NCBI RefSeq assembly: GCF_004353985.1
Contig: NZ_SMOA01000007.1
Span: 1-64,000, forward strand
Reading direction: 5' to 3'
Origin: Paracraurococcus ruber
GTDB taxonomy: Bacteria > Pseudomonadota > Alphaproteobacteria > Acetobacterales > Acetobacteraceae
DNA length: 64,000 bases
The notes under the pieces are model-generated. The model did no database searches and had not been told where the DNA came from. It worked only from the letters and a program-made list of their open reading frames with translations. Positions within the stretch are counted from its first letter, which is position 1. Each line of letters begins with the position of its first letter. The translations under genes were made by a program, and so were the position numbers. This document shows, in pieces, positions 1 through 8,171 of this stretch.

Positions 1-81
1 CCGCGACAGGGGCGCGCAGCGATCGCCGCCGGCGCGGCCGGAGACGCGCGCCGCCGGGCACGCGCCCGCGCGGCCGGGGCG

Positions 82-1266
82 CTACAGGTAGCGCTGGATG
101 TCGAGCGTGCTCTCGCGCCCGATGGCGTCGAAATGCTCGGCCAGGAAGCGGTCGGCGGCCTCCCGGCCATAGCGCCGCAGGGTCTGCAGGAAGTCCCAGT
201 CGCCGTTCAGCTTGGTGGAGAGCTTGAACTGCCGCATCCGCTCCTCGTCCTCCACGCAATGCAGGAAGATGCGGCGGTAGCGCGGCTGCTCCAGCCTTCC
301 GCCATCCAGCAGGCGCTGGACGAAGTCGATCGCCCGCATCTCCGCCATCAGGGACGCATTGAAGCTGATCTCGTTCAGCCGGTTCATGATGTCGGACGGG
401 GTGGTCGGCAATTCGCGGCGGTCCACCACGTTGATCTGCACCAGCAGGATGTCGGGCGCCCCGCGCTCGTAGTACAGCGGCCAGATCGCCGGATTGCCCA
501 GGTAGCCGCCGTCCCAGAAGGCCTCTCCGTCGATCTCCACCGCCTTGAACACGTTGGGCAGGCAGGCGGAGGCGAGGATGACGTCGGTGTTCACCTCCGT
601 GCGGGTGAAGACGCGCGGCTTGCCGGTGCGCACATTGGTCGCGCTGATGAACAGCCGGATCGCCTTCGGGTCGCGCTTGAGGCGGGCCTCGTCCAGGTTC
701 TCCGCGATCACCTGCCGCAGCGGGTTGAACTCGATGGGGAATGGGTTGAGCTGATAGGGGGAGAAGACGCGGCTCAGCGTCTCGAAGGTCTGGTAGGCGA
801 AGGAATAGGTCAGGTCGTAGCCCCAGATCGCCTTCTCGATCGGGGAATTGCGCAGCGGGCTGGCCGCCAGGTTGAAGGCCACCGCACGCCATAGCTTGTC
901 GAGCGCGCGGCGGGCGCCTTCCCGCCCGCCCTCGGCCAGGCCCTGGACGAAAATGGCGGCGTTGATCGCCCCGGCCGAGGTGCCCGAGACGCCGTCGAAG
1001 ACCAGCCGCTCATCCTCCAGCAGGCGTTCCAGCACGCCCCAGGTGAAGGCGCCATGCGTGCCGCCGCCCTGCAGCGCCAGGTTCAGGCGCTTGGTGGCGA
1101 CCGGCTTCGCCACCGCCGGGGCGGCCGGCGCCTCCGGCCGGGCGGCGGGCGGCGGGACCAGCGCCTCCGGCAGTGGGCCCTCGGCGCGCAGGTCGCCCGC
1201 CGGCTCGCTCTCGGGGAAGGCGGTGCCGGGCCGGAGCCCGGTGCCGTCATCGTCCTTGGGGCTCAA
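82..1266 (-). CDS. patatin-like phospholipase family protein
   Basis: Predicted serine lipid acyl hydrolase of the patatin family, 394 aa. The first 60 residues are Pro/Ala-rich and probably disordered. The patatin fold then begins with the GGG oxyanion loop (67-69), the nucleophile elbow GTSAG (Ser97) and the dyad aspartate in the DGG motif (Asp252). The start is a TTG whose bases overlap the TGA of the upstream hydroxybutyrate dehydrogenase gene, so translation is probably coupled. Patatin-like proteins are known to sit with polyhydroxybutyrate metabolism genes, so a role at storage granules or in lipid turnover is plausible but inferred. The stop codon lies inside a short perfect inverted repeat (79-94). 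No signal peptide is seen. Confidence 0.88.
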   Translation of the reverse strand: MSPKDDDGTGLRPGTAFPESEPAGDLRAEGPLPEALVPPPAARPEAPAAPAVAKPVATKRLNLALQGGGTHGAFTWGVLERLLEDERLVFDGVSGTSAGAINAAIFVQGLAEGGREGARRALDKLWRAVAFNLAASPLRNSPIEKAIWGYDLTYSFAYQTFETLSRVFSPYQLNPFPIEFNPLRQVIAENLDEARLKRDPKAIRLFISATNVRTGKPRVFTRTEVNTDVILASACLPNVFKAVEIDGEAFWDGGYLGNPAIWPLYYERGAPDILLVQINVVDRRELPTTPSDIMNRLNEISFNASLMAEMRAIDFVQRLLDGGRLEQPRYRRIFLHCVEDEERMRQFKLSTKLNGDWDFLQTLRRYGREAADRFLAEHFDAIGRESTLDIQRYL

Positions 1267-2057
1267 TTCGCGGTCCAGCCCCCGTCGATCGACAGCGCCG
1301 CGCCGTTCACGCCGCCGCTGCCGGGCCCGACGAGGTAGAGCGCCATGCGGGCGACCTCCTCGACCTCGATCCAGCGCTTGGAGGGCTGGTGCGCCAGCAG
1401 GTGGTCCTTCAGCGCCACCTCCTCGCTCACGCCGAACTGCTTCGCCAGCGGGCCGACCTGCGCCTCCGCCAGCGGGGTGCGGACGAAGCCGGGGCAGATG
1501 GCGTTGCAGGTGATGGGGGTCTGGGCAATCTCGATCGCCACGGTCTTGGTCAGCCCGACCACCGCATGCTTGGCCGAGACATAGGCCGACTTCTCGGCCG
1601 AGGCGATCAGGCCATGCGCCGAGGCGATGTTGACGATGCGGCCCCAGTTGCGCGCCTTCATGCCCGGCAGCGCCGCCTTGATGGCGTACCAGTTGGACGC
1701 GAAGTTGATGGCCATGATGGCCTCGAACTTGTCGTCGGGGAATTCGTCGATCGGGGCGACGAACTGGATGCCGGCATTGTTCACCAGGATGTCGAGCGAG
1801 CCGAGAGCATCCTGCGCCTGCTGTACCATGTCCTTGACGGCGGCCGCCTTTGACAGGTCGGCGGCGGAATAGGGCGCTTCCGCCACGCCCATGGCGGCGC
1901 CCACTTCCGCCCGGGCGCGGGCGATCTCCTCCGGCTTGCCGAAGCCGTTCAGCATCACCTTGGCGCCGGCCTGCGCATAGAGCAGCGCGATGCCGAGGCC
2001 GATGCCGCTGGTGCTGCCGGTCACCAGGGCGGTCCGGCCAGCCAGTGTCTGTTCCAT
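1263..2057 (-). CDS. bdhA: 3-hydroxybutyrate dehydrogenase (SDR family)
   Basis: Classical short-chain dehydrogenase of 264 aa that interconverts D-3-hydroxybutyrate and acetoacetate with NAD, a cytoplasmic step of ketone body and PHB breakdown. Visible motifs: TGSTSGIG cofactor loop (13-20), NNAG (93-96), and catalytic Ser146, Tyr159, Lys163 (YVSAK). Length and the SAHG / SAEKSAY context match bacterial BDH. The ATG at 2055-2057 is chosen because the SDR fold begins a few residues later; 14 further codons upstream are open but unlike the family. The stop overlaps the start of the downstream patatin gene. Assignment to BDH rather than another SDR is by resemblance. Confidence 0.85.
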   Translation of the reverse strand: MEQTLAGRTALVTGSTSGIGLGIALLYAQAGAKVMLNGFGKPEEIARARAEVGAAMGVAEAPYSAADLSKAAAVKDMVQQAQDALGSLDILVNNAGIQFVAPIDEFPDDKFEAIMAINFASNWYAIKAALPGMKARNWGRIVNIASAHGLIASAEKSAYVSAKHAVVGLTKTVAIEIAQTPITCNAICPGFVRTPLAEAQVGPLAKQFGVSEEVALKDHLLAHQPSKRWIEVEEVARMALYLVGPGSGGVNGAALSIDGGWTAN

Positions 2058-2099
2058 GGTGCGTGTCCCTCGCCTGCGTGTTCTTCGCAGATGCAGCAA

Positions 2100-3527
2100 T
2101 TAGGCCTGCGGCAGGTGCCGGAGCAACCCGACCAGCCGCTTCACCGCAGGCGACAGCAATTTCGGCGTGTAGAATTCGCCGGCGGCGCGCTTTCCCCCCT
2201 CCGCCAGCGTCGGATAGGGCAGCACCAGCCCGGCGAGGGCCGAGAGCGGGAGCTTGCGGCCGATCATCAGGCCGTAGGTCCCGGCCATCTCCCCGGCCCG
2301 CGGCGCCAGGATGCTGGCGCCCAGCAGCCTGCCCTTCGGCGTGACCACCAGCTTCACCACGCCCTCGGGCCGGCCTTCCGCGATGGCGCGGTCGTTCTCC
2401 GCCAGCGACCAGCGCTGGATGCGGAGGTCGGTGTGGCCGGCCTCCCGCGCCTCCGCCTCGGTCATGCCGATCTGGGCCAGTTCCGGGTCGGTGTAGGTGA
2501 CGCGGGGCAGGGCGGCGTAGTCCACCTTCGCCGGCAGTCGGAACAGCATGGACCGTACCAGGATGCCGGCATGCTGGCCCGCGACATGGGTGAAGGCGCG
2601 CGGCCCCACCCCCTCCGGGTCGGCGATGTCGCCGACCGCCCAGACCCGCTTGTTGGAGACGGAGCGGAGGTCGCGCCGGGTGCGGATGCCGCGCGCCCCG
2701 GCCTCCACCCCCGCCGCCGCCAGCCCCAGGCTGTCCAGCCGCGGGGCGCGGCCGGCCGCCAGCAGCAGATGCGTCCCCTCGATACGGCTGCCGTCCTCCA
2801 GCACCAGCGCCGGCCCGGCCTCCACCCGCACCACCTTCGCCCCTTCGCGGAAGGCCACGCCATCCGCCGCCAGGGCGGTGCGGAGCTGCAGGGCCAGCTC
2901 CTCATCCTCCCGCGCCGCGATGCGCGGCGCCGCCTCCACCACCGTCACCCGGCAGCCGAGGCGGGCATGCGCCTGCGCCATCTCGAGCCCGATCGGCCCG
3001 CCGCCGAGGATCAGCAGGTGCCCCGGCCGCTCCTCGACCTCGAACAGCGTCTCGTTGGTCAGGTAGGGCACCGCCGCCAGGCCGGGGATGTCCGGCACCA
3101 CGGCGGCGCTGCCGGCGGCGATGACGCAGCGGCGGAAGCTGTAGGTGCGGCCGCCGGCCTCGATCGCATCCGCCGCCACGAAACGGGCCGTCGCCTCGAT
3201 GACCGTCACGCCCATGCCCCGGTAGCGCGCCGCGCTGTCGTTCGGGGCGATGCGGGCGATGGCGCCATGGACATGCGCCCGCACCGCCGGCCAGTCCACC
3301 TCCGGCGGCGGGAGCCGGATGCCATAGGTCCCCGCCCGCCGCGCCTCGGCCGCCGCATGCGCCGCCGCCAGCAGCGCCTTGGACGGGACGCAGCCAAAGT
3401 TCAGGCAGTCGCCGCCCATCCGCCCGCGCTCGATGAGCGCGACCTTGAGGCCGAGGCCCGCGCAGATGGCGGCCACCGACAGCCCGGCGGCGCCGGCGCC
3501 GATCACCGCCACGTCGAAATCTGGCAT
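2100..3527 (-). CDS. MerA/Lpd-like FAD-dependent pyridine nucleotide-disulfide oxidoreductase
   Basis: Flavoprotein of 475 aa from the dihydrolipoyl dehydrogenase/mercuric reductase group. It has an FAD GxGxxG (10-15), the redox-active pair CLNFGC (Cys41, Cys46), a second nucleotide-binding segment around GGGPIGLE and a C-terminal dimerisation domain. The C-terminal motif that normally carries the catalytic histidine (HPTxSE) reads PYPTLAE here, so His is replaced by Tyr; a standard lipoamide dehydrogenase activity is therefore unlikely. It follows the TVP38 membrane gene by 85 nt on the same strand, a pairing seen in many bacteria. The frame stays open upstream of the ATG at 3525-3527, but that stretch is antisense to TVP38 codons. 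The substrate is unknown. Confidence 0.85.
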   Translation of the reverse strand: MPDFDVAVIGAGAAGLSVAAICAGLGLKVALIERGRMGGDCLNFGCVPSKALLAAAHAAAEARRAGTYGIRLPPPEVDWPAVRAHVHGAIARIAPNDSAARYRGMGVTVIEATARFVAADAIEAGGRTYSFRRCVIAAGSAAVVPDIPGLAAVPYLTNETLFEVEERPGHLLILGGGPIGLEMAQAHARLGCRVTVVEAAPRIAAREDEELALQLRTALAADGVAFREGAKVVRVEAGPALVLEDGSRIEGTHLLLAAGRAPRLDSLGLAAAGVEAGARGIRTRRDLRSVSNKRVWAVGDIADPEGVGPRAFTHVAGQHAGILVRSMLFRLPAKVDYAALPRVTYTDPELAQIGMTEAEAREAGHTDLRIQRWSLAENDRAIAEGRPEGVVKLVVTPKGRLLGASILAPRAGEMAGTYGLMIGRKLPLSALAGLVLPYPTLAEGGKRAAGEFYTPKLLSPAVKRLVGLLRHLPQA

Positions 3528-3612
3528 CCCTTGCTCCCGGCATCCGTCGGCGAAATGGGCTTTTCCCCCCTCGCGCTCACCCCACCAAGGGCCGAAAGGC
3601 CCCCGGAGGCCT

Positions 3613-4344
3613 TCAATCTGCTGCGCGGCGGCGGCGCCACCAGGCGCCGACCAGCGACAATCCCGCCAGCCCCAGCAAGGGCAGCAGGATGCCGGGCGAG
3701 AGGATGACCGAGAGGTCGGGCCGCCCGCCGGCCTCCAGCACCTGCCCCAGGCCGGCGCCGATCCCCGCGAAGACCACCGTCGCCGGGATGATCCCCAGCA
3801 GGGTCGCCAGCGCATAGGGTCCGAGCGGCATGCCCGCCAGGGCCGGCGCCAGGTTGGCGAACCAGAAGGGCACCACCGGCAGCAGCCGCAGGGAAAGCAG
3901 GTACCAGAACCCCTCCCGCCGCAGCGCCTCCCGCACCGCTGCCAGGCGCGGACCGGCCTTCCGCGCCAGCGTCTCCGCCAGGGCGTAGCGGGCCGCCAGG
4001 AACAGCGCGCAGGCGCCGAGCGTCGCCCCTACGACCGCCACCACCGCCCCCAGCCAGGGGCCGAACAGGAAGCCGGCGGCCAGGGTCATCACCGCCCCGC
4101 CGGGCAGGGAGAAGGCGACCACCGCCACATAGGCCAGGCCGAACAGCAGCGGCGCCAGCACCGGATGCGCCGCGACCTGGGCCGCCAGCGCCGACCGGTG
4201 CTGCGCCAGGGCATCGAAGGACAGGTATCGCTGCAGGCCGAGGGCATAGGCCAGCGCCAGCACCCCGAGGATCAGGCCAAGGGGCCAAAGCCGCAGCCAG
4301 GCCTCATGGCGGCCTGGGGCGCCGTGCGGGGTGTCGTCGGTCAT
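3613..4344 (-). CDS. TVP38/TMEM64 (DedA-like) membrane protein
   Basis: Integral membrane protein, 243 aa, with about six hydrophobic segments and the re-entrant-loop core typical of the SNARE-associated/DedA superfamily (the SLPGG-VMTLAAGFLFG region, residues about 80-95, and the later RLLPVVPFWFANLAPALAG block). The family is linked to lipid scrambling and membrane homeostasis; the exact role here is not known. The ATG at 4342-4344 is followed by a short charged N-terminus. It is the upstream partner of the MerA-like flavoprotein and is divergent from rpmH. An 8-bp hairpin (4368-4387) lies just upstream. Confidence 0.82.
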   Translation of the reverse strand: MTDDTPHGAPGRHEAWLRLWPLGLILGVLALAYALGLQRYLSFDALAQHRSALAAQVAAHPVLAPLLFGLAYVAVVAFSLPGGAVMTLAAGFLFGPWLGAVVAVVGATLGACALFLAARYALAETLARKAGPRLAAVREALRREGFWYLLSLRLLPVVPFWFANLAPALAGMPLGPYALATLLGIIPATVVFAGIGAGLGQVLEAGGRPDLSVILSPGILLPLLGLAGLSLVGAWWRRRRAAD

Positions 4345-4367
4345 CCGGGGGCTTCGTCTCCGTCCGT

Positions 4368-4387
4368 GCGGGCGTTACGACGCCCGC
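4368..4387. other. perfect 8-bp hairpin in the TVP38/rpmH divergent gap
   Basis: GCGGGCGT, loop TACG, then ACGCCCGC: a perfect 8-bp stem with a tetraloop. It lies 24 bp upstream of the TVP38 start (that gene's leader) and 41 bp upstream of the rpmH -35 element. It could be a leader hairpin of TVP38 or a dyad binding site; nothing in the sequence decides. Confidence 0.4.
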
Positions 4388-4427
4388 CGGCGCGACGCCA
4401 TGGGGCGGAGGAGGCGCGCCGCCATGA

Positions 4428-4457
4428 TTGACGGCCGCCCCCCGCTCTCCCTATACG
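4428..4457 (+). promoter_or_regulatory. sigma-70-type promoter of the rpmH-rnpA-yidD-yidC-engB operon
   Basis: TTGACG (4428-4433), 18-bp spacer, TATACG (4452-4457). Both boxes fit the housekeeping consensus well for so GC-rich a genome. Transcription would start near 4464 and leave a leader of about 95 nt before the GTG of rpmH. Confidence 0.65.
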
Positions 4458-4560
4458 GCACGCCTTCGCCGGGGCCCGCAGGGGGGCCGCCGGCCATCGC
4501 CGCAGCCTGCGCCCAGCCCATGGGCCGCCGCGCCGGTGCCTTTCCTGACGGAGACCGACC

Positions 4561-4695
4561 GTGAAGCGTACCTACCAGCCCTCCAAGCTCGTCCGGAAGC
4601 GCCGGCACGGCTTCCGCGCCCGCATGGCGACGGTCGGCGGCCGCAAGGTGCTGGCCAACCGCCGCGCCAAGGGCCGCGCCAAGCTCAGCGCCTGA
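4561..4695 (+). CDS. rpmH: 50S ribosomal protein L34
   Basis: A 44-residue, strongly basic protein beginning [18 protein letters not shown] and ending GRAKLSA, exactly the length and pattern of bacterial L34 of the large ribosomal subunit. Start is GTG at 4561-4563; the upstream GACGGAGACC gives a modest ribosome-binding site. It is the first gene of the classic rpmH-rnpA-yidD-yidC cluster and is preceded by a recognisable promoter. Confidence 0.97.
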   Translation: MKRTYQPSKLVRKRRHGFRARMATVGGRKVLANRRAKGRAKLSA

Positions 4696-4717
4696 GGCGT
4701 CAGGGAGACGTCTTGCC

Positions 4718-5089
4718 ATGCCGGGACGCCTGCCTCGGCTGACCCGGCGCGGCGAGTTCCTGAAGGTCGCCGGCCGTGGCCGCAAGGCCGCCCGCCCGGG
4801 GCTGGTGCTGCAGGCCCTGCCGCAGCCCGGCGACGGGCTGCGCATCGGCTTCACCGCGACGAAGAAGATCGGCAACGCCGTCGCCCGCAACCGCGCCAAG
4901 CGCCGGCTGCGGGAAGCGGCGCGGCTGACGCTGGGCGAGGCGCCGCCCGCCGGCTGGGATCTGGTGCTGGTGGCGCGGGACGCGACCGGCGCGCGGGACT
5001 GGCCGAAGCTGCTGGGCGACCTGCGCGGCGCGCTGCGCCAGGCGGGCGTGCCGCAGCCTGGCCAGCCGGACGGGGACGCGCCGGCGTGA
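4718..5089 (+). CDS. rnpA: ribonuclease P protein component
   Basis: Protein subunit of RNase P (123 aa), which supports the catalytic RNA in maturing tRNA 5' ends. The RNR signature is clear in [18 protein letters not shown] (about residues 52-69), preceded by the GFTATKKIG strand. It starts 22 nt after rpmH and its TGA overlaps the GTG start of yidD, so the genes are one transcript and probably translationally coupled. The C-terminal 15 residues are Pro/Gln/Gly-rich and not conserved. Confidence 0.96.
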   Translation: MPGRLPRLTRRGEFLKVAGRGRKAARPGLVLQALPQPGDGLRIGFTATKKIGNAVARNRAKRRLREAARLTLGEAPPAGWDLVLVARDATGARDWPKLLGDLRGALRQAGVPQPGQPDGDAPA

Positions 5090-5346
5090 GCCTCGCCGCC
5101 TCCCCCGGCGCCCGCGCGCTGCAGGGCGCCGTCATCGCCTACCAGTGGACGCTGCGCCCCTTCATCGGGGCGCATTGCCGCTTCCATCCGAGTTGCAGCC
5201 ATTACGCGCTGGAGGCGCTGGGGACGCATGGCGCCCTGCGCGGCACCTGGCTTGCCGGCCGCCGCATCCTGCGCTGCAACCCCTGGCATCCGGGCGGCGA
5301 CGATCCCGTGCCGCCCCCCAAGCTCCAGCCCTCCCCGAAAGGCTGA
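5086..5346 (+). CDS. yidD: membrane protein insertion efficiency factor YidD
   Basis: Small (86 aa) YidD family protein that sits at the inner face of the membrane and improves YidC-dependent insertion. It carries the conserved cysteines and histidines of the family ([16 protein letters not shown] near residue 29, and [14 protein letters not shown] near the end). GTG start overlaps the rnpA stop (GTGA). The next gene, 9 nt downstream, is yidC. Confidence 0.95.
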   Translation: MSLAASPGARALQGAVIAYQWTLRPFIGAHCRFHPSCSHYALEALGTHGALRGTWLAGRRILRCNPWHPGGDDPVPPPKLQPSPKG

Positions 5347-5355
5347 CCCCGTCCC

Positions 5356-7125
5356 ATGGACCAGAAGCGCCTGCTCGCGGCGATTGCCCTCTCCATCAGC
5401 ATCCTGCTGGTGTTCAACTACCTGTTCCCGCCGCCGAAGCCGGTGCCGACCGCGCCGCAGCCGCAGGCCCAGGTGACGCAGCCGGCCGCCCCCGCCGCGC
5501 CGGCCGGGGTGCTGTCCACGCCGACCGATGTCGCGCCCGCCGCCGGCACGCCGACCGCGCCGGCGGCACGGCTGCCGGTCGAGGGGCCGCGGGTGCGGGG
5601 CACGCTCAGCCTGCGCGGCGCCCGGCTGGACGACCTGGTGCTGAGCGACCACCGGGAGACGGTGGAGGCGAACTCCCCGCCGGTGCGCCTGCTGGCGCCG
5701 CGCGAGGGGGCGGCGCCCTACTACGCGCAATGGGGCTGGACGGCGCCGGATGGCCGCACCCGCGTCCCCGGCAACGACACGGACTGGACCGCCGAGGGCG
5801 GCGGCCTCGCCCCCGGCAAGCCGGTGACCCTGCGCTGGGACAACGGCCAGGGCCAGGTCTTCGAGATCGCGCTGGCGCTCGACGAGAACTACATGGTCAC
5901 GGCCGAGCAGCGGGTGCGCAATTCCGCCGCCGAGCCGGTCCAGCTCCTGCCCTGGAGCCGCATCCGCCGCGAGAGCACGCCCCCCACCCTCGGCTTCTTC
6001 ATCCTGCATGAGGGCTTCGTCGGCGTGCTCGACGGCCGACTGCGGGAGATGACCTACAAGGACGCCAAGTCGGAGGGCGACAAGAAGAACGGCCTGGCGC
6101 TGGAGCAGGAGACCGGCGCCGGCTGGGCCGGCTTCACCGACAAGTACTGGCTGACCGCCATCACCACGGTGGACCCGGCGATCCGCACCCGTGCCGCCTT
6201 CCGCCACGTGCCGGAAGGCGGGCAGGACCGCTGGCAGGCCGATTTCGCCCCCGTCGGGGCGCAGACCGTGGCGCCGGGCGGGACCGCGCAGCTTGCCACC
6301 CGGCTCTTCGCCGGCGCGAAGGAGGTGCGGCTGCTGGATGCCTACCGCGATCGCCTGGGCATCCCCGACTTCGACAAGGCGATCGACTTCGGCTGGTTCT
6401 ACTTCCTGACCAAGCCGTTCTTCTACGCGCTGGACTTCCTTTTCCACCTGTTCGGGAATTTCGGCATCGCGATCCTGGTCTTCACCGTGGCCCTGAAGGC
6501 GGCGTTCTTCCCGCTCGCCAACAAGGCCTACAAGTCCATGGGCAAGATGCGGGTGCTTGGGCCGAAGATGCAGGAGATCCGCGAGCGCTACAAGGACGAC
6601 CCGGCCAAGATGCAGGCCGAGGTCATGGCCATGTACCGGTCGGAGAAGATCAACCCGGCCAGCGGCTGCCTGCCGATCCTGATCCAGATCCCGGTCTTCT
6701 TCGCGCTGTACAAGGTGCTGTTCGTCACCATCGAGATGCGGCACGCGCCCTTCTTCGGCTGGATCCGCGACCTCTCGGCGCCCGACCCGACCAACCTGTT
6801 CAACCTGTTCGGGTTGATCCCCTACGACCCCATGCAGCTCTCCCACTACCTGCACATGCCGGCCTGGGCGATCTTCATGGGCGTCACCATGTTCCTGCAG
6901 CAGAAGCTGAACCCGCAGCCGCCGGACCCGATCCAGGCCAAGATCTTCCAGTGGATGCCGATCATCTTCACCTTCATGCTGGCCAGCTTCCCGGCCGGCC
7001 TGGTGATCTACTGGTCCTGGAACAACCTGCTGTCGATCGCGCAGCAGTGGTACATCATGCGGCTGGAGAAGCAGCGCGGCGGCGGGGCGGTGGCGGTCGC
7101 GGCCGCGGTGCCGAAGAAGGGGTGA
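5356..7125 (+). CDS. yidC: membrane protein insertase YidC
   Basis: Inner-membrane insertase, 589 aa, which integrates and folds membrane proteins with or without SecYEG. Layout: N-terminal membrane anchor (about 7-25), a Pro/Ala-rich linker (to about 75), the large periplasmic beta-supersandwich, then the conserved 60KD_IMP core with its transmembrane helices from about residue 350 onward, including NPASGCLPILIQIPVFFALY. Length is normal for a Gram-negative YidC. ATG at 5356 follows yidD by 9 nt; the TGA overlaps the GTG of engB. Confidence 0.97.
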   Translation: MDQKRLLAAIALSISILLVFNYLFPPPKPVPTAPQPQAQVTQPAAPAAPAGVLSTPTDVAPAAGTPTAPAARLPVEGPRVRGTLSLRGARLDDLVLSDHRETVEANSPPVRLLAPREGAAPYYAQWGWTAPDGRTRVPGNDTDWTAEGGGLAPGKPVTLRWDNGQGQVFEIALALDENYMVTAEQRVRNSAAEPVQLLPWSRIRRESTPPTLGFFILHEGFVGVLDGRLREMTYKDAKSEGDKKNGLALEQETGAGWAGFTDKYWLTAITTVDPAIRTRAAFRHVPEGGQDRWQADFAPVGAQTVAPGGTAQLATRLFAGAKEVRLLDAYRDRLGIPDFDKAIDFGWFYFLTKPFFYALDFLFHLFGNFGIAILVFTVALKAAFFPLANKAYKSMGKMRVLGPKMQEIRERYKDDPAKMQAEVMAMYRSEKINPASGCLPILIQIPVFFALYKVLFVTIEMRHAPFFGWIRDLSAPDPTNLFNLFGLIPYDPMQLSHYLHMPAWAIFMGVTMFLQQKLNPQPPDPIQAKIFQWMPIIFTFMLASFPAGLVIYWSWNNLLSIAQQWYIMRLEKQRGGGAVAVAAAVPKKG

Positions 7126-7814
7126 GCGACTTCCAGGGTGTCCCGCTGCCCGCCGGCGGCCTGTCCGAGGCCCGGACGGAGGAGCAGCGGGCGGCGCTGA
7201 TCGAGGCCGGGCGGCTGCTCTTCGCCCGACCCTGCGAGTTCTTCTACGCATCGCAGCGGATCGACCAGCTGCCGCCGGTGACGGGGCCGGAGCTTGCCTT
7301 CTGCGGCCGGTCCAACGTGGGCAAGTCGTCACTGGTGAATGCGCTGACGGGGCGCAAGGCGCTGGCCCGCGTGTCCCACACGCCTGGGCGGACGAAGCAG
7401 CTGAACTTCTTCGACCTCGGCGGCCGCCTCACCCTCGTCGACATGCCGGGCTATGGCTATGCCCAGGCCTCGAAGAGCGTGAAGGCGGACTGGCAGGGCC
7501 TGATGTTCGACTTCCTCCGCGGCCGGCCGACGCTGCGGCGCGTGCTGCTGCTGCTGGATGCGCGGATCGAGACCAAGGCCGGCGACCTGGCCGCCATGGA
7601 ATTGCTGAACGACGCCGCGGTCGCCTTCCAGATCGTGCTGACCAAGGCCGACGACGCCAAGCCCTACTGGCTGCGGAAGCGGCAGGAGGAGGCGGAGGCG
7701 CTGGCGCGCAAGCACACGGCCGGGCATCCGCTGGTCATCGCCACAAGCAGCGAGACCGGCCTCGGCATCCCCGAATTGCGGGCGGAGATCGCGGCGCTGG
7801 CCGCGCCCGGCTGA
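7122..7814 (+). CDS. engB: ribosome biogenesis GTP-binding protein YihA/YsxC
   Basis: GTPase of the EngB family (230 aa) needed for late assembly of the 50S subunit. G1 motif GRSNVGKSS, a G2-region threonine in TPGRTKQLNFF, G3 DMPGYGYA and G4 TKAD are all visible. The GTG at 7122-7124 overlaps the yidC stop (GTGA), which fixes the start; the frame is open further upstream, but inside yidC. The stop codon is the first part of a 14-bp stem (7814-7853). The yidC-engB-argB order is conserved in alphaproteobacteria. Confidence 0.93.
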   Translation: MSDFQGVPLPAGGLSEARTEEQRAALIEAGRLLFARPCEFFYASQRIDQLPPVTGPELAFCGRSNVGKSSLVNALTGRKALARVSHTPGRTKQLNFFDLGGRLTLVDMPGYGYAQASKSVKADWQGLMFDFLRGRPTLRRVLLLLDARIETKAGDLAAMELLNDAAVAFQIVLTKADDAKPYWLRKRQEEAEALARKHTAGHPLVIATSSETGLGIPELRAEIAALAAPG

Positions 7815-7853
7815 TACCGGCGAGCAGAACTCCCTAGCGCTGCTCACCGGTAT
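7814..7853 (+). terminator. terminator-like hairpin overlapping the engB stop
   Basis: Arms 7814-7827 (ATACCGGCGAGCAG) and 7840-7853 (CTGCTCACCGGTAT) pair over 14 positions with one wobble or mismatch, around a 12-nt loop. No U-tract follows, so it may act as an RNA 3'-end stabiliser or a Rho-linked terminator rather than a classical intrinsic terminator. It ends a few bases before repeat A1. Confidence 0.5.
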
Positions 7854-8171
7854 CGCGCGCGGGGTCGGCGTGGCGGCTGCGCGCCAAGCCCGATGATCAT
7901 GCCGGCCAGCATTCATGCCGACCGGCATGAGAGCCGGTCGGCATCCCCCCGCCGCGGGATCCGGCGGGTCCATCCGCCCCAAACGCGCGCCCGCCTGCCT
8001 GCCGCTCTCACCAGCCCGGGCGCGACGCTGGCCCGGGCGATGCGCGGCCTCGCGCCCCGGCGCATCGTCCAGGCCCCGCCGGGGCATGTCCGCGTCGCGC
8101 CCGTCCGGCTTCCGCCTGCGGCCGATCCGTTCTACAGCCCGGGCCGAGCCAGCCCGCGGGAATACCGGCCG
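7815..8171. other. 357-bp gene-free gap between engB and argB
   Basis: From left to right it holds the hairpin at the engB stop, REP-like repeat copy A1 (7861-7929), a GC-rich hairpin near 7948-7968 and about 200 bp of GC-rich sequence with no convincing reading frame or promoter. A frame runs open through it into argB from 7893, but its residues derive from the repeat and are not coding-like. Confidence 0.6.
7861..7929 (+). repeat. REP-like intergenic repeat, copy A1
   Basis: Two dyad modules. First, 7864-7897 matches 31 of 34 bases of copy A2b read on the minus strand (20898-20931). Second is a palindromic core (7898-7929) with 15-nt arms CATGCCGGCCAGCAT and ATGCCGACCGGCATG around a 2-nt spacer. 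Related cores occur at 20734-20765 and 20866-20897. It lies between engB and argB, outside genes. Confidence 0.75.

Noticed and set aside
79-94. Perfect dyad GCGCTAC-AG-GTAGCGC over the patatin stop codon
   Set aside because: Too short and with too tight a loop to call a terminator on its own; left as a curiosity.
4375-7332. A 985-codon minus-strand frame opposite rpmH to engB
   Set aside because: Antisense shadow of yidC and neighbours, which are certain by motif and synteny.
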